Shown: piece by piece, positions 45,534 to 55,450 of the stretch
Position numbering within the stretch: the first letter of the stretch is position 1
How the letters are laid out: each line of letters begins with the position of its first letter
Source of the DNA: an uncultured Pelagibacteraceae bacterium
GTDB lineage: Bacteria; Pseudomonadota; Alphaproteobacteria; Pelagibacterales; Pelagibacteraceae
Length of the DNA stretch: 64,000 nt
Reading direction: 5' to 3'
NCBI GenBank assembly: GCA_902552805.1
Contig: CACDIC010000005.1
Span: forward strand, 42,230 to 106,229
Translations under genes and position numbers: made by a program
Notes under the pieces: generated by a model
What the model was told of the DNA's origin: nothing
Database searches by the model: none
The model's input: only the letters and a program-made list of their open reading frames with translations

Positions 45534-46420
45534 CTTGCTTTCCTTATTAATGGAACTAATTGAGATAATAAAACTCCACTTAGTATAAAAAAACAACCAA
45601 GTAAATTATAAATGCCTAATATTTGATTTAAAAGAAACCAGGCGGCAATTGTTGCAAACACACCCTCCAAAGAAAAAATTATTGCTGCTGGTGCTGGAGT
45701 TATATTTCTTTGAGCATAAATTTGTAAAACAAATGCAAAACCACCTGATAAAATACCAGCATATAAAATCGAGTCTATTTCATTTAATATATTAGCGATT
45801 ACGAATTCTTCAGAAAATAAACCTATTATAAATGAGAATAGAGCAACTAGCAGAGTTTGAATTGCACCAATAGTCAATGGTAGATTGTACTTTTTGACAA
45901 TCATACCAGTAAAAATAATATGTGTACTCCAAAATAAAGCTCCTAATACCACAAGGGTATCACCTAATCTTACAGTTGCATCTTGAAAATTTGTTAATAA
46001 ATATCCGCCGATTAAACATAAAATTACTGATGGCCATACACTCCAGTGTAAAAAATCTTTTTTAAAGATGAAAATAATTATTGGGACCATTGGCACATAA
46101 AAAATTGTAAAAAAAGCAGCATTTGCTACATCAGTGTAAAGCAACGCAACCTGTTGTAATGCTGAGCCCAAAAATAATGATAGTCCGATTAAAAAGGACA
46201 GGATAGCGAATGTTTTTGTATCAAACCTAAATTCTTTTTTTAGTTTTTTTGCTTCAAACATTAATGCTAAAGGAACAATTGCTAAAAAACCCACAAAAAA
46301 TCTTACTGAATTAAAAGTGAATGGGCCGATGTCGTCCATGCCTGTATCTTGTGCAATAAATGTAGTCCCCCAGATGAAAGTGCATAATAGTGCACTAAAT
46401 AATGAGAGAGTTTTTGACAT
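45530..46420 (-). CDS. EamA/DMT-family transporter
   Basis: Ten-TM-like; LLCTFIWGTTFIAQDTGMDDIGPFTFNSVRFFVG; FSLEGVFATIAAWFLLNQ. Confidence 0.9.
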   Translation of the reverse strand: MSKTLSLFSALLCTFIWGTTFIAQDTGMDDIGPFTFNSVRFFVGFLAIVPLALMFEAKKLKKEFRFDTKTFAILSFLIGLSLFLGSALQQVALLYTDVANAAFFTIFYVPMVPIIIFIFKKDFLHWSVWPSVILCLIGGYLLTNFQDATVRLGDTLVVLGALFWSTHIIFTGMIVKKYNLPLTIGAIQTLLVALFSFIIGLFSEEFVIANILNEIDSILYAGILSGGFAFVLQIYAQRNITPAPAAIIFSLEGVFATIAAWFLLNQILGIYNLLGCFFILSGVLLSQLVPLIRKAS

Positions 46421-46424
46421 ATTT

Positions 46425-47699
46425 TTACACAGCTAATTTGTAAGCAAAATTTTTTCCAAGATTGTCTTTCAAATCGTTGTTAAATCGAGCTGCTTCAGCT
46501 CCATCAATTATTCTGTGATCATATGATAAAGATAAAGGTAACATTGTTCGTGTAATAAATTTTCCATCAATAAAAATTTGTTTTTTTTGAGATTTGCCAA
46601 CTCCCAAAATTGCAACTTCAGGATAATTAATTATAGGTGTAAAAAAAGAACCGCCAATACCTCCTAGACTTGTTATTGTCATGGAACCACCAAATAATTC
46701 TTTTTTATCAATTTTAAGATTCCTGCACTGATCACTTAATTTTTTAAGTTCGTTGCCAATTAATGAAATATTCTTATTATCAGCATTTCTTAGTTTTGGC
46801 ACCATAAGTCCATGCTTCGTATCTACTGCTATTCCAATATGGTAATACTTTTTTAAGGTCATTTTTCCTTTATCAATTTCATCTATAGATGAATTAAAAT
46901 TTGGAAATTTTTTAAGTGATGCAGTTAATGCTTTGACGATAAAAGCTAAAGGAGTAATTTTTTTTTTTTCTCCAGTGTAAATATCTGTAAGAGATGTTCT
47001 AAACTCCTCTAATTCAGTTATATCTGCTTCATCATGATTGGTCACATGGGGAATATTGGTCCAAGAATTCATAAGATATTTAGACGAAAGTCTCTTCACT
47101 CTTGGAATATTCTTTATTTCTGTTTTTCCAAATTCAGAGTGAGGATATTCTAGTTCTATCGTTTCATCTTTTTTGAATTCTTCTTCAGAACTTCTTCTAG
47201 GTTTATTTGCGACAAATGACTTTACATCACTTTCAGTTACTCTTCCTACTCTTTCACTACCTTCAACTTTACTAATATCAACACCAAGTTCTCTTGCAAA
47301 TTTTCTGACTTTTGGTGAGGCTGCAGTTTTTTTAGAAAAATCTTTTACGATAACATTTTTTGATCCAACTTCTCTTCTAATTTCTATTTTTTTTTCCTTA
47401 GTATTTTCTTTTTTAATTGTTTTTATTTCTTCAGTTTTTAATTGAGTTTCTACTTGATTGTCTTTTAATTCAATTTCTAATATTTTATCACCCTCAGAAA
47501 CCTTATCCCCAACATTTAAATTTAATTCTGTAACTATTCCATTATGTAATGAGGGTATTTCAACACTCGATTTATCACTTTCAATTGTTATTAAAGGATC
47601 ATTTTTTTTAATCTCTTGACCCTTTTTGACTATAATTTCAATAACCTCTACATCTTTAAATTCACCAATATTTGGAACTTTTATATCTTTTTTGGGCAT
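46425..47699 (-). CDS. aceF: Dihydrolipoamide acetyltransferase (PDH E2): one lipoyl domain, PSBD, catalytic domain
   Basis: MPKKDIKVPNIGEFKDVEVIEI...ESDKSSVEIPS lipoyl; AASPKVRKFARELGVDISKVEGSERVGRVTESDV PSBD; LSYDHRIIDGAEAARF; start moved from 47777 to ATG 47699. Confidence 0.93.
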   Translation of the reverse strand: MPKKDIKVPNIGEFKDVEVIEIIVKKGQEIKKNDPLITIESDKSSVEIPSLHNGIVTELNLNVGDKVSEGDKILEIELKDNQVETQLKTEEIKTIKKENTKEKKIEIRREVGSKNVIVKDFSKKTAASPKVRKFARELGVDISKVEGSERVGRVTESDVKSFVANKPRRSSEEEFKKDETIELEYPHSEFGKTEIKNIPRVKRLSSKYLMNSWTNIPHVTNHDEADITELEEFRTSLTDIYTGEKKKITPLAFIVKALTASLKKFPNFNSSIDEIDKGKMTLKKYYHIGIAVDTKHGLMVPKLRNADNKNISLIGNELKKLSDQCRNLKIDKKELFGGSMTITSLGGIGGSFFTPIINYPEVAILGVGKSQKKQIFIDGKFITRTMLPLSLSYDHRIIDGAEAARFNNDLKDNLGKNFAYKLAV

Positions 47700-47700
47700 T

Positions 47701-50700
47701 CTATAATTTTGTTGGCATAGGTTTATCAATATCAATCTTATACTTTTTGATTGCTTCTTTTGCATATTTTGATGCAATAAGCTGTTCCTTAGCTAAAATA
47801 CTCAAACCATATGTTGTGATATGTTCCTTATCAACTTCAAAAAATTTTCTTAACTTCTTTCTTGTATCACTTCGACCAAATCCATCCGTTCCTAATGAAT
47901 AAAAACTTTTATTTACGTATGGTCTAATCTGGTCAGAATTCATTCTCATATAATCAGAAGCTGCTAAAATTGGTCCCTCAGTATTACCCAAACATTTTTC
48001 TACATAGCTTTTTTTAGGCTCTTTATCAGGATTTAGAAGATTGTATCTCTCTACCTCAAGGCCATCCCTTCTCAATTCATTAAAGCTGGTTACACTCCAA
48101 ATCTCACTATCGATTTGATACTCATTTTGTAATATTTCGGCACCAGCTATCATTTCTCTTAAGATTGTGCCAGATCCAAGAAATTGAATTTTAGTTTTTT
48201 TATACTTGTTAAACTCCTTTATTTTATACATTCCTTTTAAAATACCATCCTCACATGATTTATCTTTTGGCATTTCTGGATGAGGATAATTTTCATTCAT
48301 GGTCGTAATGTAATAGAAAATATTCTCTTTTTTCTCATGCATTCTTCTTAAACCTTCTCTAAAAATGACTGCAAGCTCGTAGTGAAATGTTGGATCGTAT
48401 GATCTGCAATTAGGAATAGTTGAAGCCATCAAATGACTATGACCATCTTGATGTTGTAGACCTTCCCCAGCAAGAGTTGTTCTTCCAGCGGTTGCTCCGA
48501 TCAAAAACCCTCTGGACTGGCTATCAGCACCCGCCCAAGCAAAATCACCAATTCTCTGAAAGCCAAACATTGAGTAAAAAAGATAAATTGGGATCATTTC
48601 TATATCATGGTTTGTATATGAAGTTCCTGCAGCGATCCAAGATGACATCGCTCCAGCCTCGTTAATTCCTTCCTCTAAAACTTGACCACTCTTTTCCTCT
48701 TTATACGAACTTAATTGAGCAGAATCTTCTGGCTCATATTTTTGACCTTCATGAGCATAAATTCCTATTTTTTGGAAAAAACCCTCCATTCCGAATGTTC
48801 TAGCCTCATCAGGTATGATTGGAACCAGTCTTGGTGCAACATTTTTATCTCTCAAAAGGTTTGTTAACATTCTGACCAATGCCATTGTGGTCGACATTTC
48901 TTTTTCACCTGTAGAAACTTTCATATTATCGAAAATATCTTTTGGTGGTGCTTTAACAGGTTTCGCGTAAGTTGTTCTTTCAGGAATAAAACCACCCAGT
49001 TGAATTCGTCTTTCATTTATGTATTTAATCTCTAGAGAATTTTGATCAGGCTTGTAGTATTCAATATTCTTAACTTGTTGATCTGTTAATGGAACATCAA
49101 ACCTATCTCTGTAATACATTAAGTCGTCGATATCTAACTTCTTAGTCTGGTGAGTTGTATTTACACTCTCACCACTTTTGCCCATTCCATAACCCTTAAT
49201 AGTTTTTGCAATTACAACTGTAGGACTTCCAACATTTTTAGATGCTTTGTCATAAGCTGCAAAAACTTTATGAGGGTCGTGACCACCCCTGTTTAATCGC
49301 CAAATATCTTTGTCTGAAAGACTGGAAACCAACTCTTTGGTCTCTAAATATTTTCCAAAAAATTTTTCTCTCACATACGCACCATCCCTTGCTTTCATTG
49401 CTTGATACTCGCCATCGACAGTCTCATTCATTGTTTTAACTAAATGACCTGTTTTATCATTGGCAAGCAATGGATCCCAATAAGAGCCCCAAATAACTTT
49501 TATAACATTCCATCCTGCACCTCTAAAAATTCCCTCTAATTCCTGAATTATTTTTCCGTTTCCTCGAACTGGTCCGTCTAGTCTTTGAAGATTACAATTT
49601 ACAACAAATATTAAGTTATCTAATTTTTCTCTTGCAGCTAAACCAATCGCGCCTAAAGATTCAGGTTCATCCATTTCTCCATCACCTAAAAATGCCCAAA
49701 CTTTTCTACCTTCATCTTTGATGAGACCTCTGTTGATTAAGTACTTCATGAATCTTGCTTGATAAATTGCAAGCATTGGACCTAATCCCATGGACACTGT
49801 TGGAAATTGCCAAAAATTCGGCATTAGCCAAGGATGAGGATATGAGGAAAGACCACCAGGGTTTACTTCTTGTCTAAAACTATCTAATTGTTTTTCGTTA
49901 AGTCTACCTTCTAGATAAGCTCTAGCGTACATACCTGGAGCGCTATGACCTTGAAAATAAATTAAATCTCCACCAAATTTATTATTTTTAGCTCTCCAAA
50001 AATGATTCATACCAACATCGTAAAGAGTTGCAGCAGATGCAAAAGTTCCAATATGCCCTCCAAGTTCTGGGAATTTTTTATTTGCTCTAACTACCATTGC
50101 GGCAGCATTCCATCTAATTAAAGATCTAATTCTTCTCTCTATGTTTTGATCTCCATTAGATTTTTTTTCCTCGTTAACTGGTATAGTGTTTATATAAGGA
50201 GTATTTTGCGTATAGGGTATATTGGCACCCTCCATATAAGCTTTGTTAATAAGTTCTTTAATTAAATAATGTGCTCTCTGATTTCCGTCTTTTTCTATTA
50301 CTGCTGACAAAGACTCTAGCCATTCACTTGTTTCTAGTGGATCGATATCTCCTTCTTTAACTACTTGGATTATTTTTGGTTTTTCGGTCTCAATTATTTT
50401 TTGTGGAATATTTTGGTCCTGATGTTTTCTTAAAGTACTCTCAGCTTCTTGAATTAAATTTTCAGTTTCTTTTGGAACACTTTCTTTTTGAGATAATGAT
50501 TGATTTGAAGAAATATTTATTAATAGATCTCCCTTTGAAACCTTATCTCCAACTTTAACATTTACAGACTCGACTTTGCCAGAAAATATTGATGGTATTT
50601 CAACACTCGATTTATCACTTTCAATAGTAACAACAGGATCATTTTTTTTAATATCTTGACCCTCTTTTACTAAAAGTTCTATAACTTCCACGTTCTCAAA

Positions 50701-50736
50701 ATCACCTATGTCAGGAACTAACAATTTTTCAGTCAT
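47701..50736 (-). CDS. aceE: Pyruvate dehydrogenase E1 (homodimeric AceE type) with N-terminal lipoyl domain
   Basis: 1011 aa; N-terminal DFENVEVIELLVKEGQDIKKNDPVVTIESDKSSVEIPS, then AceE core ERRIRSLIRWNAAAMVVRANKK, GHIGTFASAATLYDVGMNHFWRA, FLGDGEMDEPESLGAI. Confidence 0.95.
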   Translation of the reverse strand: MTEKLLVPDIGDFENVEVIELLVKEGQDIKKNDPVVTIESDKSSVEIPSIFSGKVESVNVKVGDKVSKGDLLINISSNQSLSQKESVPKETENLIQEAESTLRKHQDQNIPQKIIETEKPKIIQVVKEGDIDPLETSEWLESLSAVIEKDGNQRAHYLIKELINKAYMEGANIPYTQNTPYINTIPVNEEKKSNGDQNIERRIRSLIRWNAAAMVVRANKKFPELGGHIGTFASAATLYDVGMNHFWRAKNNKFGGDLIYFQGHSAPGMYARAYLEGRLNEKQLDSFRQEVNPGGLSSYPHPWLMPNFWQFPTVSMGLGPMLAIYQARFMKYLINRGLIKDEGRKVWAFLGDGEMDEPESLGAIGLAAREKLDNLIFVVNCNLQRLDGPVRGNGKIIQELEGIFRGAGWNVIKVIWGSYWDPLLANDKTGHLVKTMNETVDGEYQAMKARDGAYVREKFFGKYLETKELVSSLSDKDIWRLNRGGHDPHKVFAAYDKASKNVGSPTVVIAKTIKGYGMGKSGESVNTTHQTKKLDIDDLMYYRDRFDVPLTDQQVKNIEYYKPDQNSLEIKYINERRIQLGGFIPERTTYAKPVKAPPKDIFDNMKVSTGEKEMSTTMALVRMLTNLLRDKNVAPRLVPIIPDEARTFGMEGFFQKIGIYAHEGQKYEPEDSAQLSSYKEEKSGQVLEEGINEAGAMSSWIAAGTSYTNHDIEMIPIYLFYSMFGFQRIGDFAWAGADSQSRGFLIGATAGRTTLAGEGLQHQDGHSHLMASTIPNCRSYDPTFHYELAVIFREGLRRMHEKKENIFYYITTMNENYPHPEMPKDKSCEDGILKGMYKIKEFNKYKKTKIQFLGSGTILREMIAGAEILQNEYQIDSEIWSVTSFNELRRDGLEVERYNLLNPDKEPKKSYVEKCLGNTEGPILAASDYMRMNSDQIRPYVNKSFYSLGTDGFGRSDTRKKLRKFFEVDKEHITTYGLSILAKEQLIASKYAKEAIKKYKIDIDKPMPTKL

Positions 50737-50945
50737 TTTTAAAAGTTTTATACATAAAAAAAATTTACTTAATCTTCAATTTTAACACATTCTATCCAAT
50801 TTTTTGACACTCTTTATTGAAATACTCAAATAATGATTAAAAAGTTATTAAATATATTTATTCAACCAAAATTCAACACATATAAAGATGCTAATGTGTG
50901 GATCCAAAAAATCTTGTTAGAGGAAAAATACGGAAAAATTAATTC

Positions 50946-52121
50946 CTAAATTTTTTCTACACATAGCGCAATTCCCATACCGCCACCTATACAAAGTGCG
51001 GCACAACCTCTTTCTTTATTCTGTTTTTTCATTTCATGTATAAGTGTCACAAGTATTCTTGCTCCAGATGCACCTATTGGGTGACCTAAAGCAATAGCCC
51101 CACCATTTACATTAACTTTGTTTTCATCAATACCCAATTCACTGATAACTGCTATAGCTTGAGCAGCGAAAGCCTCATTAATTTCAAATAAATCGATTTC
51201 ATTTAAATTCCAATTTACTTTTTTTGATGCTTGGCGGATAGCTTCTATAGGACCAAGACCCATTAAAGACGGTTCCAAACCAACAGATGCCCAGGAAATA
51301 ATTTTGGCCAATGGTTTAAGTGAATTTTGTTGAGCTTCCTTAAATGTAGTTAATAATAAAGCAGCTGCTCCATCATTTATACCAGATGAGTTTCCGGGTG
51401 TCACAGTCCCACCATCTTTAAAAGCTGTTTTTAATTTTTCTAAATCAGATAATTTTAAATCTTTTCTTGGGTGTTCATCTTTTTTTAAAATAATACCTTT
51501 GTGATTTATCTGCACTATTTCATCATCAAATTTATTATTTTCAATTGCAATTTCTGTTTTTTTTTGGGATTTAAGAGCAAATTCATCTTGTTGTTTTCTA
51601 GAAATATTAAACTTTTTTGCAACATTTTCAGCTGTAACTCCCATGTGGTAATTTTTAAAAGCATCAGTTAAACCATCGTGAATCATAGTATTGATTAATT
51701 GATCTTTTGAAATTTCTTTTTTCTCTGAATTAAAATAAGAGTAAGGTGTCATCGACATATTCTCTTGACCCCCACAAATTACATTATTTGCATCTCCTAA
51801 TTTAATTTGTTGATAACCTGAAATAATGGCCCTTAGTCCTGATCCACAAACTTGGTTTACTAAATAAGCAGGTTTGGATACAGGGATCCCTGCATTTACT
51901 GCTGCTTGTCTCGCAGGGTTCTGTCCTCCAGCAGCAGTCAAAACCTGGCCCATTATTACTTCATCAATTTGATTATTAGATATTTTACTTCTTTTCAAAA
52001 CTTCATTTATCACGATAGTACCAAGTTCATCTCCTTTCAAATCTTTTAATGATCCCTTATAAGTGCCTATAGGAGTCCTAACTGCACTACAAATGACCAC
52101 GTCATCAGGTTTGTTGTTCAT
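50946..52121 (-). CDS. Acetyl-CoA C-acetyltransferase (thiolase)
   Basis: VICSAVRTPIGTYKGSLK, LVNQVCGSGLRAI, NGGAIALGHPIGASGARILVTL, CIGGGMGIAL; start trimmed from 52178 to ATG 52121. Confidence 0.94.
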   Translation of the reverse strand: MNNKPDDVVICSAVRTPIGTYKGSLKDLKGDELGTIVINEVLKRSKISNNQIDEVIMGQVLTAAGGQNPARQAAVNAGIPVSKPAYLVNQVCGSGLRAIISGYQQIKLGDANNVICGGQENMSMTPYSYFNSEKKEISKDQLINTMIHDGLTDAFKNYHMGVTAENVAKKFNISRKQQDEFALKSQKKTEIAIENNKFDDEIVQINHKGIILKKDEHPRKDLKLSDLEKLKTAFKDGGTVTPGNSSGINDGAAALLLTTFKEAQQNSLKPLAKIISWASVGLEPSLMGLGPIEAIRQASKKVNWNLNEIDLFEINEAFAAQAIAVISELGIDENKVNVNGGAIALGHPIGASGARILVTLIHEMKKQNKERGCAALCIGGGMGIALCVEKI

Positions 52122-52192
52122 AAATTTTAATTTTATCTTATCATTAAAATACACTAAATATTGATATACTATAAACAAATATATTTATAAAT

Positions 52193-52269
52193 GCGCCTGT
52201 AGCTCAATTGGATAGAGCGCTTGGCTACGGACCAGGAGGTTCTGGGTTCGACTCCTAGCAGGCGCACCA
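52193..52269 (+). tRNA. tRNA-Arg(ACG), CCA encoded
   Basis: GCGCCTG/CAGGCGC acceptor, anticodon stem-loop CTTGG-CTACGGA-CCAGG, T-arm CTGGG-TTCGACT-CCTAG. Confidence 0.95.
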
Positions 52270-52284
52270 TAAAAAAGGAAAATT

Positions 52285-52383
52285 ATGTTAAAATGGTTAG
52301 AAAAAATATCTCTTCAAATGTCAGTAATATATTTTTTTGTTTCTATTTTTGTAATTATATTAATCTTAACTTTTGTATTATAA
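52285..52383 (+). CDS. Possible 32-aa single-TM small protein
   Basis: ATG with upstream AAAAAGGAAA: MLKWLEKISLQMSVIYFFVSIFVIILILTFVL*; between tRNA-Arg and a thioesterase; below ORF-track cut-off. Confidence 0.4.
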   Translation: MLKWLEKISLQMSVIYFFVSIFVIILILTFVL

Positions 52384-52389
52384 AAAATT

Positions 52390-52800
52390 ATGTCTAATCA
52401 ATTTGAACAAATCAGTCTCAAACCAGGTTTTATGAAACATAACGGAGGCCTTTTATTTAGAAATATCTCTGAAAATGAATACGAATTTAAATCAACGATT
52501 AATAATAATCATTTAAATGCTGCAGGAATTACTCATGGGGGTTATTTGTCTGCACTGATAGATGCTGGTGCCGGCACAGCAGCACATAGATCAGCTGATA
52601 ATGCACCCTGCGTAACAATTTCTTTAGATATAAAGTTTATTGGATCATCAAAAGTTAATGATGAAATCTACGGGAAAGTTAAAATATTAAAAAAAACAAA
52701 AACTCTTGTATTTTTATTTTGTGAGTTAAATTGTAATGGCAAGATAATTACGTCAGCATCAGGAATTTGGAAAATTTTAAAAATCAAAACAACTGACTAA
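52390..52800 (+). CDS. PaaI-like hotdog-fold thioesterase
   Basis: HLNAAGITHGGYLSALIDAGAGTAAHRS; VTISLDIKFIGSSKVNDEIYGKVKILKKTKTLVF. Confidence 0.88.
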   Translation: MSNQFEQISLKPGFMKHNGGLLFRNISENEYEFKSTINNNHLNAAGITHGGYLSALIDAGAGTAAHRSADNAPCVTISLDIKFIGSSKVNDEIYGKVKILKKTKTLVFLFCELNCNGKIITSASGIWKILKIKTTD

Positions 52801-52969
52801 GCATTCAGCACATAATCTTTATAATTAATTTAATTATGTTAAGTTAAATTATTATTTAAAAAAAAATGAGAACTTTTTATCCATCGATTCGGTCATGTTT
52901 TAGTCTATTTTTGTTCTTTAACAACAACTACATCTGGTAGATAAAAATTAAGATATACCAAAGATAGAA

Positions 52970-55447
52970 ATGACAAAAAATAAAATTACAGCTGTCCTTG
53001 GCCCAACAAATACAGGTAAAACTCATCTTGCTATTGAGACTATGCTGTCGTTTGACACTGGAATGATAGGTTTTCCTTTGAGATTGTTAGCTAGAGAAGT
53101 TTACGACAAGGTAATTAAAAAGGTAAGTTTAGATAAAGTTGCATTAATTACTGGTGAAGAAAAAATAATTCCTACAAATGCAAAGTATTATCTGTGTACT
53201 GTTGAATCTATGCCTATTGATAAAGAATTAGATTTTGTAGGTGTGGATGAAATTCAAATGTGCGCAGACCATGAGCGAGGTCATATTTTTACAGACAGAT
53301 TATTGAACTTAAGAGGAATAAAATTAACAATGTTAATGGGATCAAATACTATAAGACCAATTATTTCTAATCTTGATGATGACATCGAATTTATAAATCG
53401 AACTAGACTTTCAAAACTTTCTTATGTTGGTCATAAAAAAATTTCAAGAATTCAAAGAAAAACTGCAATTATAGCATTTTCTGCAGAGGAAGTTTACGCC
53501 ATCGCTGAACTTATAAGAAGACAAAAAGGAGGTGCATCTATTGTTATGGGATCTCTAAGCCCAAAGACAAGGAATGCACAAGTAGAGCTGTATCAATCTG
53601 GAGATGTTGATTTTCTAGTCGCAACTGATGCTATTGGTATGGGAATTAATATGGATCTTGATCATGTTTATTTTTCCAATTTAAAAAAATTTGATGGAAA
53701 AAAATTAAGAAAGCTAAATTTAGCAGAAATTGGACAAATAGCTGGTAGAGCAGGAAGATATTTGAACAATGGAAACTTTGGTATAACAGGAGAATGCAAA
53801 GAAATAAACGCTGATGAAGTAGATTTATTGGAAAATCATAAATTTGAAGAAATCCAATCTTTATTTTGGAGAAATTCAAATTTAAACTTTGAGAGTCCTT
53901 TTAAATTATTAAAGTCTTTAGAGGAGAAGCCTAGTAAAAGATGGTTAAGAAAAATACATGAGTGCGAAGATGAAAAAGCCTTAAAATTTTTTTTAAGAGA
54001 TAAAAATTTAGAAAATATTAAATTTGATAAAGATAAATTAAGTCTTTTATGGGAATGTTGCCAAATACCAGATTTTGTTAAAAAAACCTATGGCAATCAC
54101 TATGAAGTGATTGAAAATGTTTTTAAATATTTAACAAGTAAAGAAGGTAAAATTACAGATGATTATATGCGACTTCAACTCGTCAAACTTGATAAATTAG
54201 ATGGAAATGTAGATTCTTTATCAAATAGAATTGCAAATGTAAGAACTTGGTCATATGTTTCAAATAAAAATAATTGGATAGAAAATCAAAACTATTGGAT
54301 AGAAAAAACAAAACACTTAGAGGATAAGTTATCAGATAGATTACATGAGGAGCTTACAAAAACTTTTATTGACAAAAGGGCAAGCGTCCTAGCAAGAGGC
54401 TTAAAGCAAGATATGGAATTTGATACTAAAATTTTAGAAAATAACGAAGTAATGATTGATGATCAATTTATTGGAAAGATAAGTGGACTTAAATTAGAAC
54501 TAGATTTAAAAAAGGGTGCTTTAGAAACAGATATCAAATCACTCAAAAAAGCAGCAAGACAGACAGTTGGTCCAGAACTTCAAAAAAGAATAGATACAAT
54601 AATCGAGACAGGTTTAATAGAACTAAACGAGGATTTTAAAATTTATTGGAGACTTTCTCCAATAGCAAAATTGCAACCAGGTAGAGATTATTTAAATCCA
54701 AATATTGTTCTTGTAGTTGATGATATTCTGGAAACAGATCAATTAAAAAAATTAAATAATTATTTAGTGAAATGGCTAAAAAATAAAATACAAAATGTTT
54801 TGAGCAGTTTAATTGATTTGAGAAATCTTAAGGAAAAAAATTCATCAATTAAAGCTCTTGCATATCAATTGTATGAGAACAATGGAGTCCTTCAAAGAAA
54901 TCAAGTTACAGATTATCTAAAAATATTAGGACAAAATGAGAGGAAATTTTTGAGAGATCAAGGAGTAAAATTTGGAAGATATCATGTATTTTTACACAAA
55001 TTAATCAAACCAGAGGCTGTGTCCTTAAGAACTTTACTTTGGAAAAATTATCATCAAAAATATTTTAATTTAAAACCTCCTGTGTTTGGTTTAAATTTTT
55101 TAGAAAACGACAAAATTAAAAACAGAAATTTTATGTTACTTTGTGGATTTGAGAAATTTGATAATTTTTACGTAAGGATTGATATTTTAGAAAGATTATT
55201 TGTTCAAATTATTAATTCAAACACAGAAAAGAATGAAATTAAGTTAATTCCTGAAATGTTGAATTTACTTGGATGTAATAAGGACAACTTTAAAAAGCTT
55301 TTAAAAAATATGGGTTATAAAGTTTTTGAAAAAAATAATGATATATTTTTTAAATACAATCCAAGAAAAAGCTCAAAAAAAGTAAGTAAAAAATTCATTA
55401 AAGAAAGTCCTTTTAAAGTGTTAAAAAATTTAAATTTAAACCGGTAA
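52970..55447 (+). CDS. SUV3-like superfamily 2 RNA helicase
   Basis: AVLGPTNTGKTHLAIETML, GFPLRLLAREVYDKV, DEIQMCADHERGHIFTDRLL, TDAIGMGINMDLDHVYFS, QIAGRAGRY. Confidence 0.92.
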   Translation: MTKNKITAVLGPTNTGKTHLAIETMLSFDTGMIGFPLRLLAREVYDKVIKKVSLDKVALITGEEKIIPTNAKYYLCTVESMPIDKELDFVGVDEIQMCADHERGHIFTDRLLNLRGIKLTMLMGSNTIRPIISNLDDDIEFINRTRLSKLSYVGHKKISRIQRKTAIIAFSAEEVYAIAELIRRQKGGASIVMGSLSPKTRNAQVELYQSGDVDFLVATDAIGMGINMDLDHVYFSNLKKFDGKKLRKLNLAEIGQIAGRAGRYLNNGNFGITGECKEINADEVDLLENHKFEEIQSLFWRNSNLNFESPFKLLKSLEEKPSKRWLRKIHECEDEKALKFFLRDKNLENIKFDKDKLSLLWECCQIPDFVKKTYGNHYEVIENVFKYLTSKEGKITDDYMRLQLVKLDKLDGNVDSLSNRIANVRTWSYVSNKNNWIENQNYWIEKTKHLEDKLSDRLHEELTKTFIDKRASVLARGLKQDMEFDTKILENNEVMIDDQFIGKISGLKLELDLKKGALETDIKSLKKAARQTVGPELQKRIDTIIETGLIELNEDFKIYWRLSPIAKLQPGRDYLNPNIVLVVDDILETDQLKKLNNYLVKWLKNKIQNVLSSLIDLRNLKEKNSSIKALAYQLYENNGVLQRNQVTDYLKILGQNERKFLRDQGVKFGRYHVFLHKLIKPEAVSLRTLLWKNYHQKYFNLKPPVFGLNFLENDKIKNRNFMLLCGFEKFDNFYVRIDILERLFVQIINSNTEKNEIKLIPEMLNLLGCNKDNFKKLLKNMGYKVFEKNNDIFFKYNPRKSSKKVSKKFIKESPFKVLKNLNLNR

Positions 55448-55450
55448 GTA

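Noticed and set aside
47173-50558. Plus-strand ORFs of 60-90 aa inside the aceE and E2 genes
   Set aside because: Antisense shadow ORFs; no domain motifs or RBS
52866-52940. 24-aa [27 protein letters not shown] before the helicase gene
   Set aside because: Very short, no RBS or promoter evidence; could be chance in AT-rich DNA
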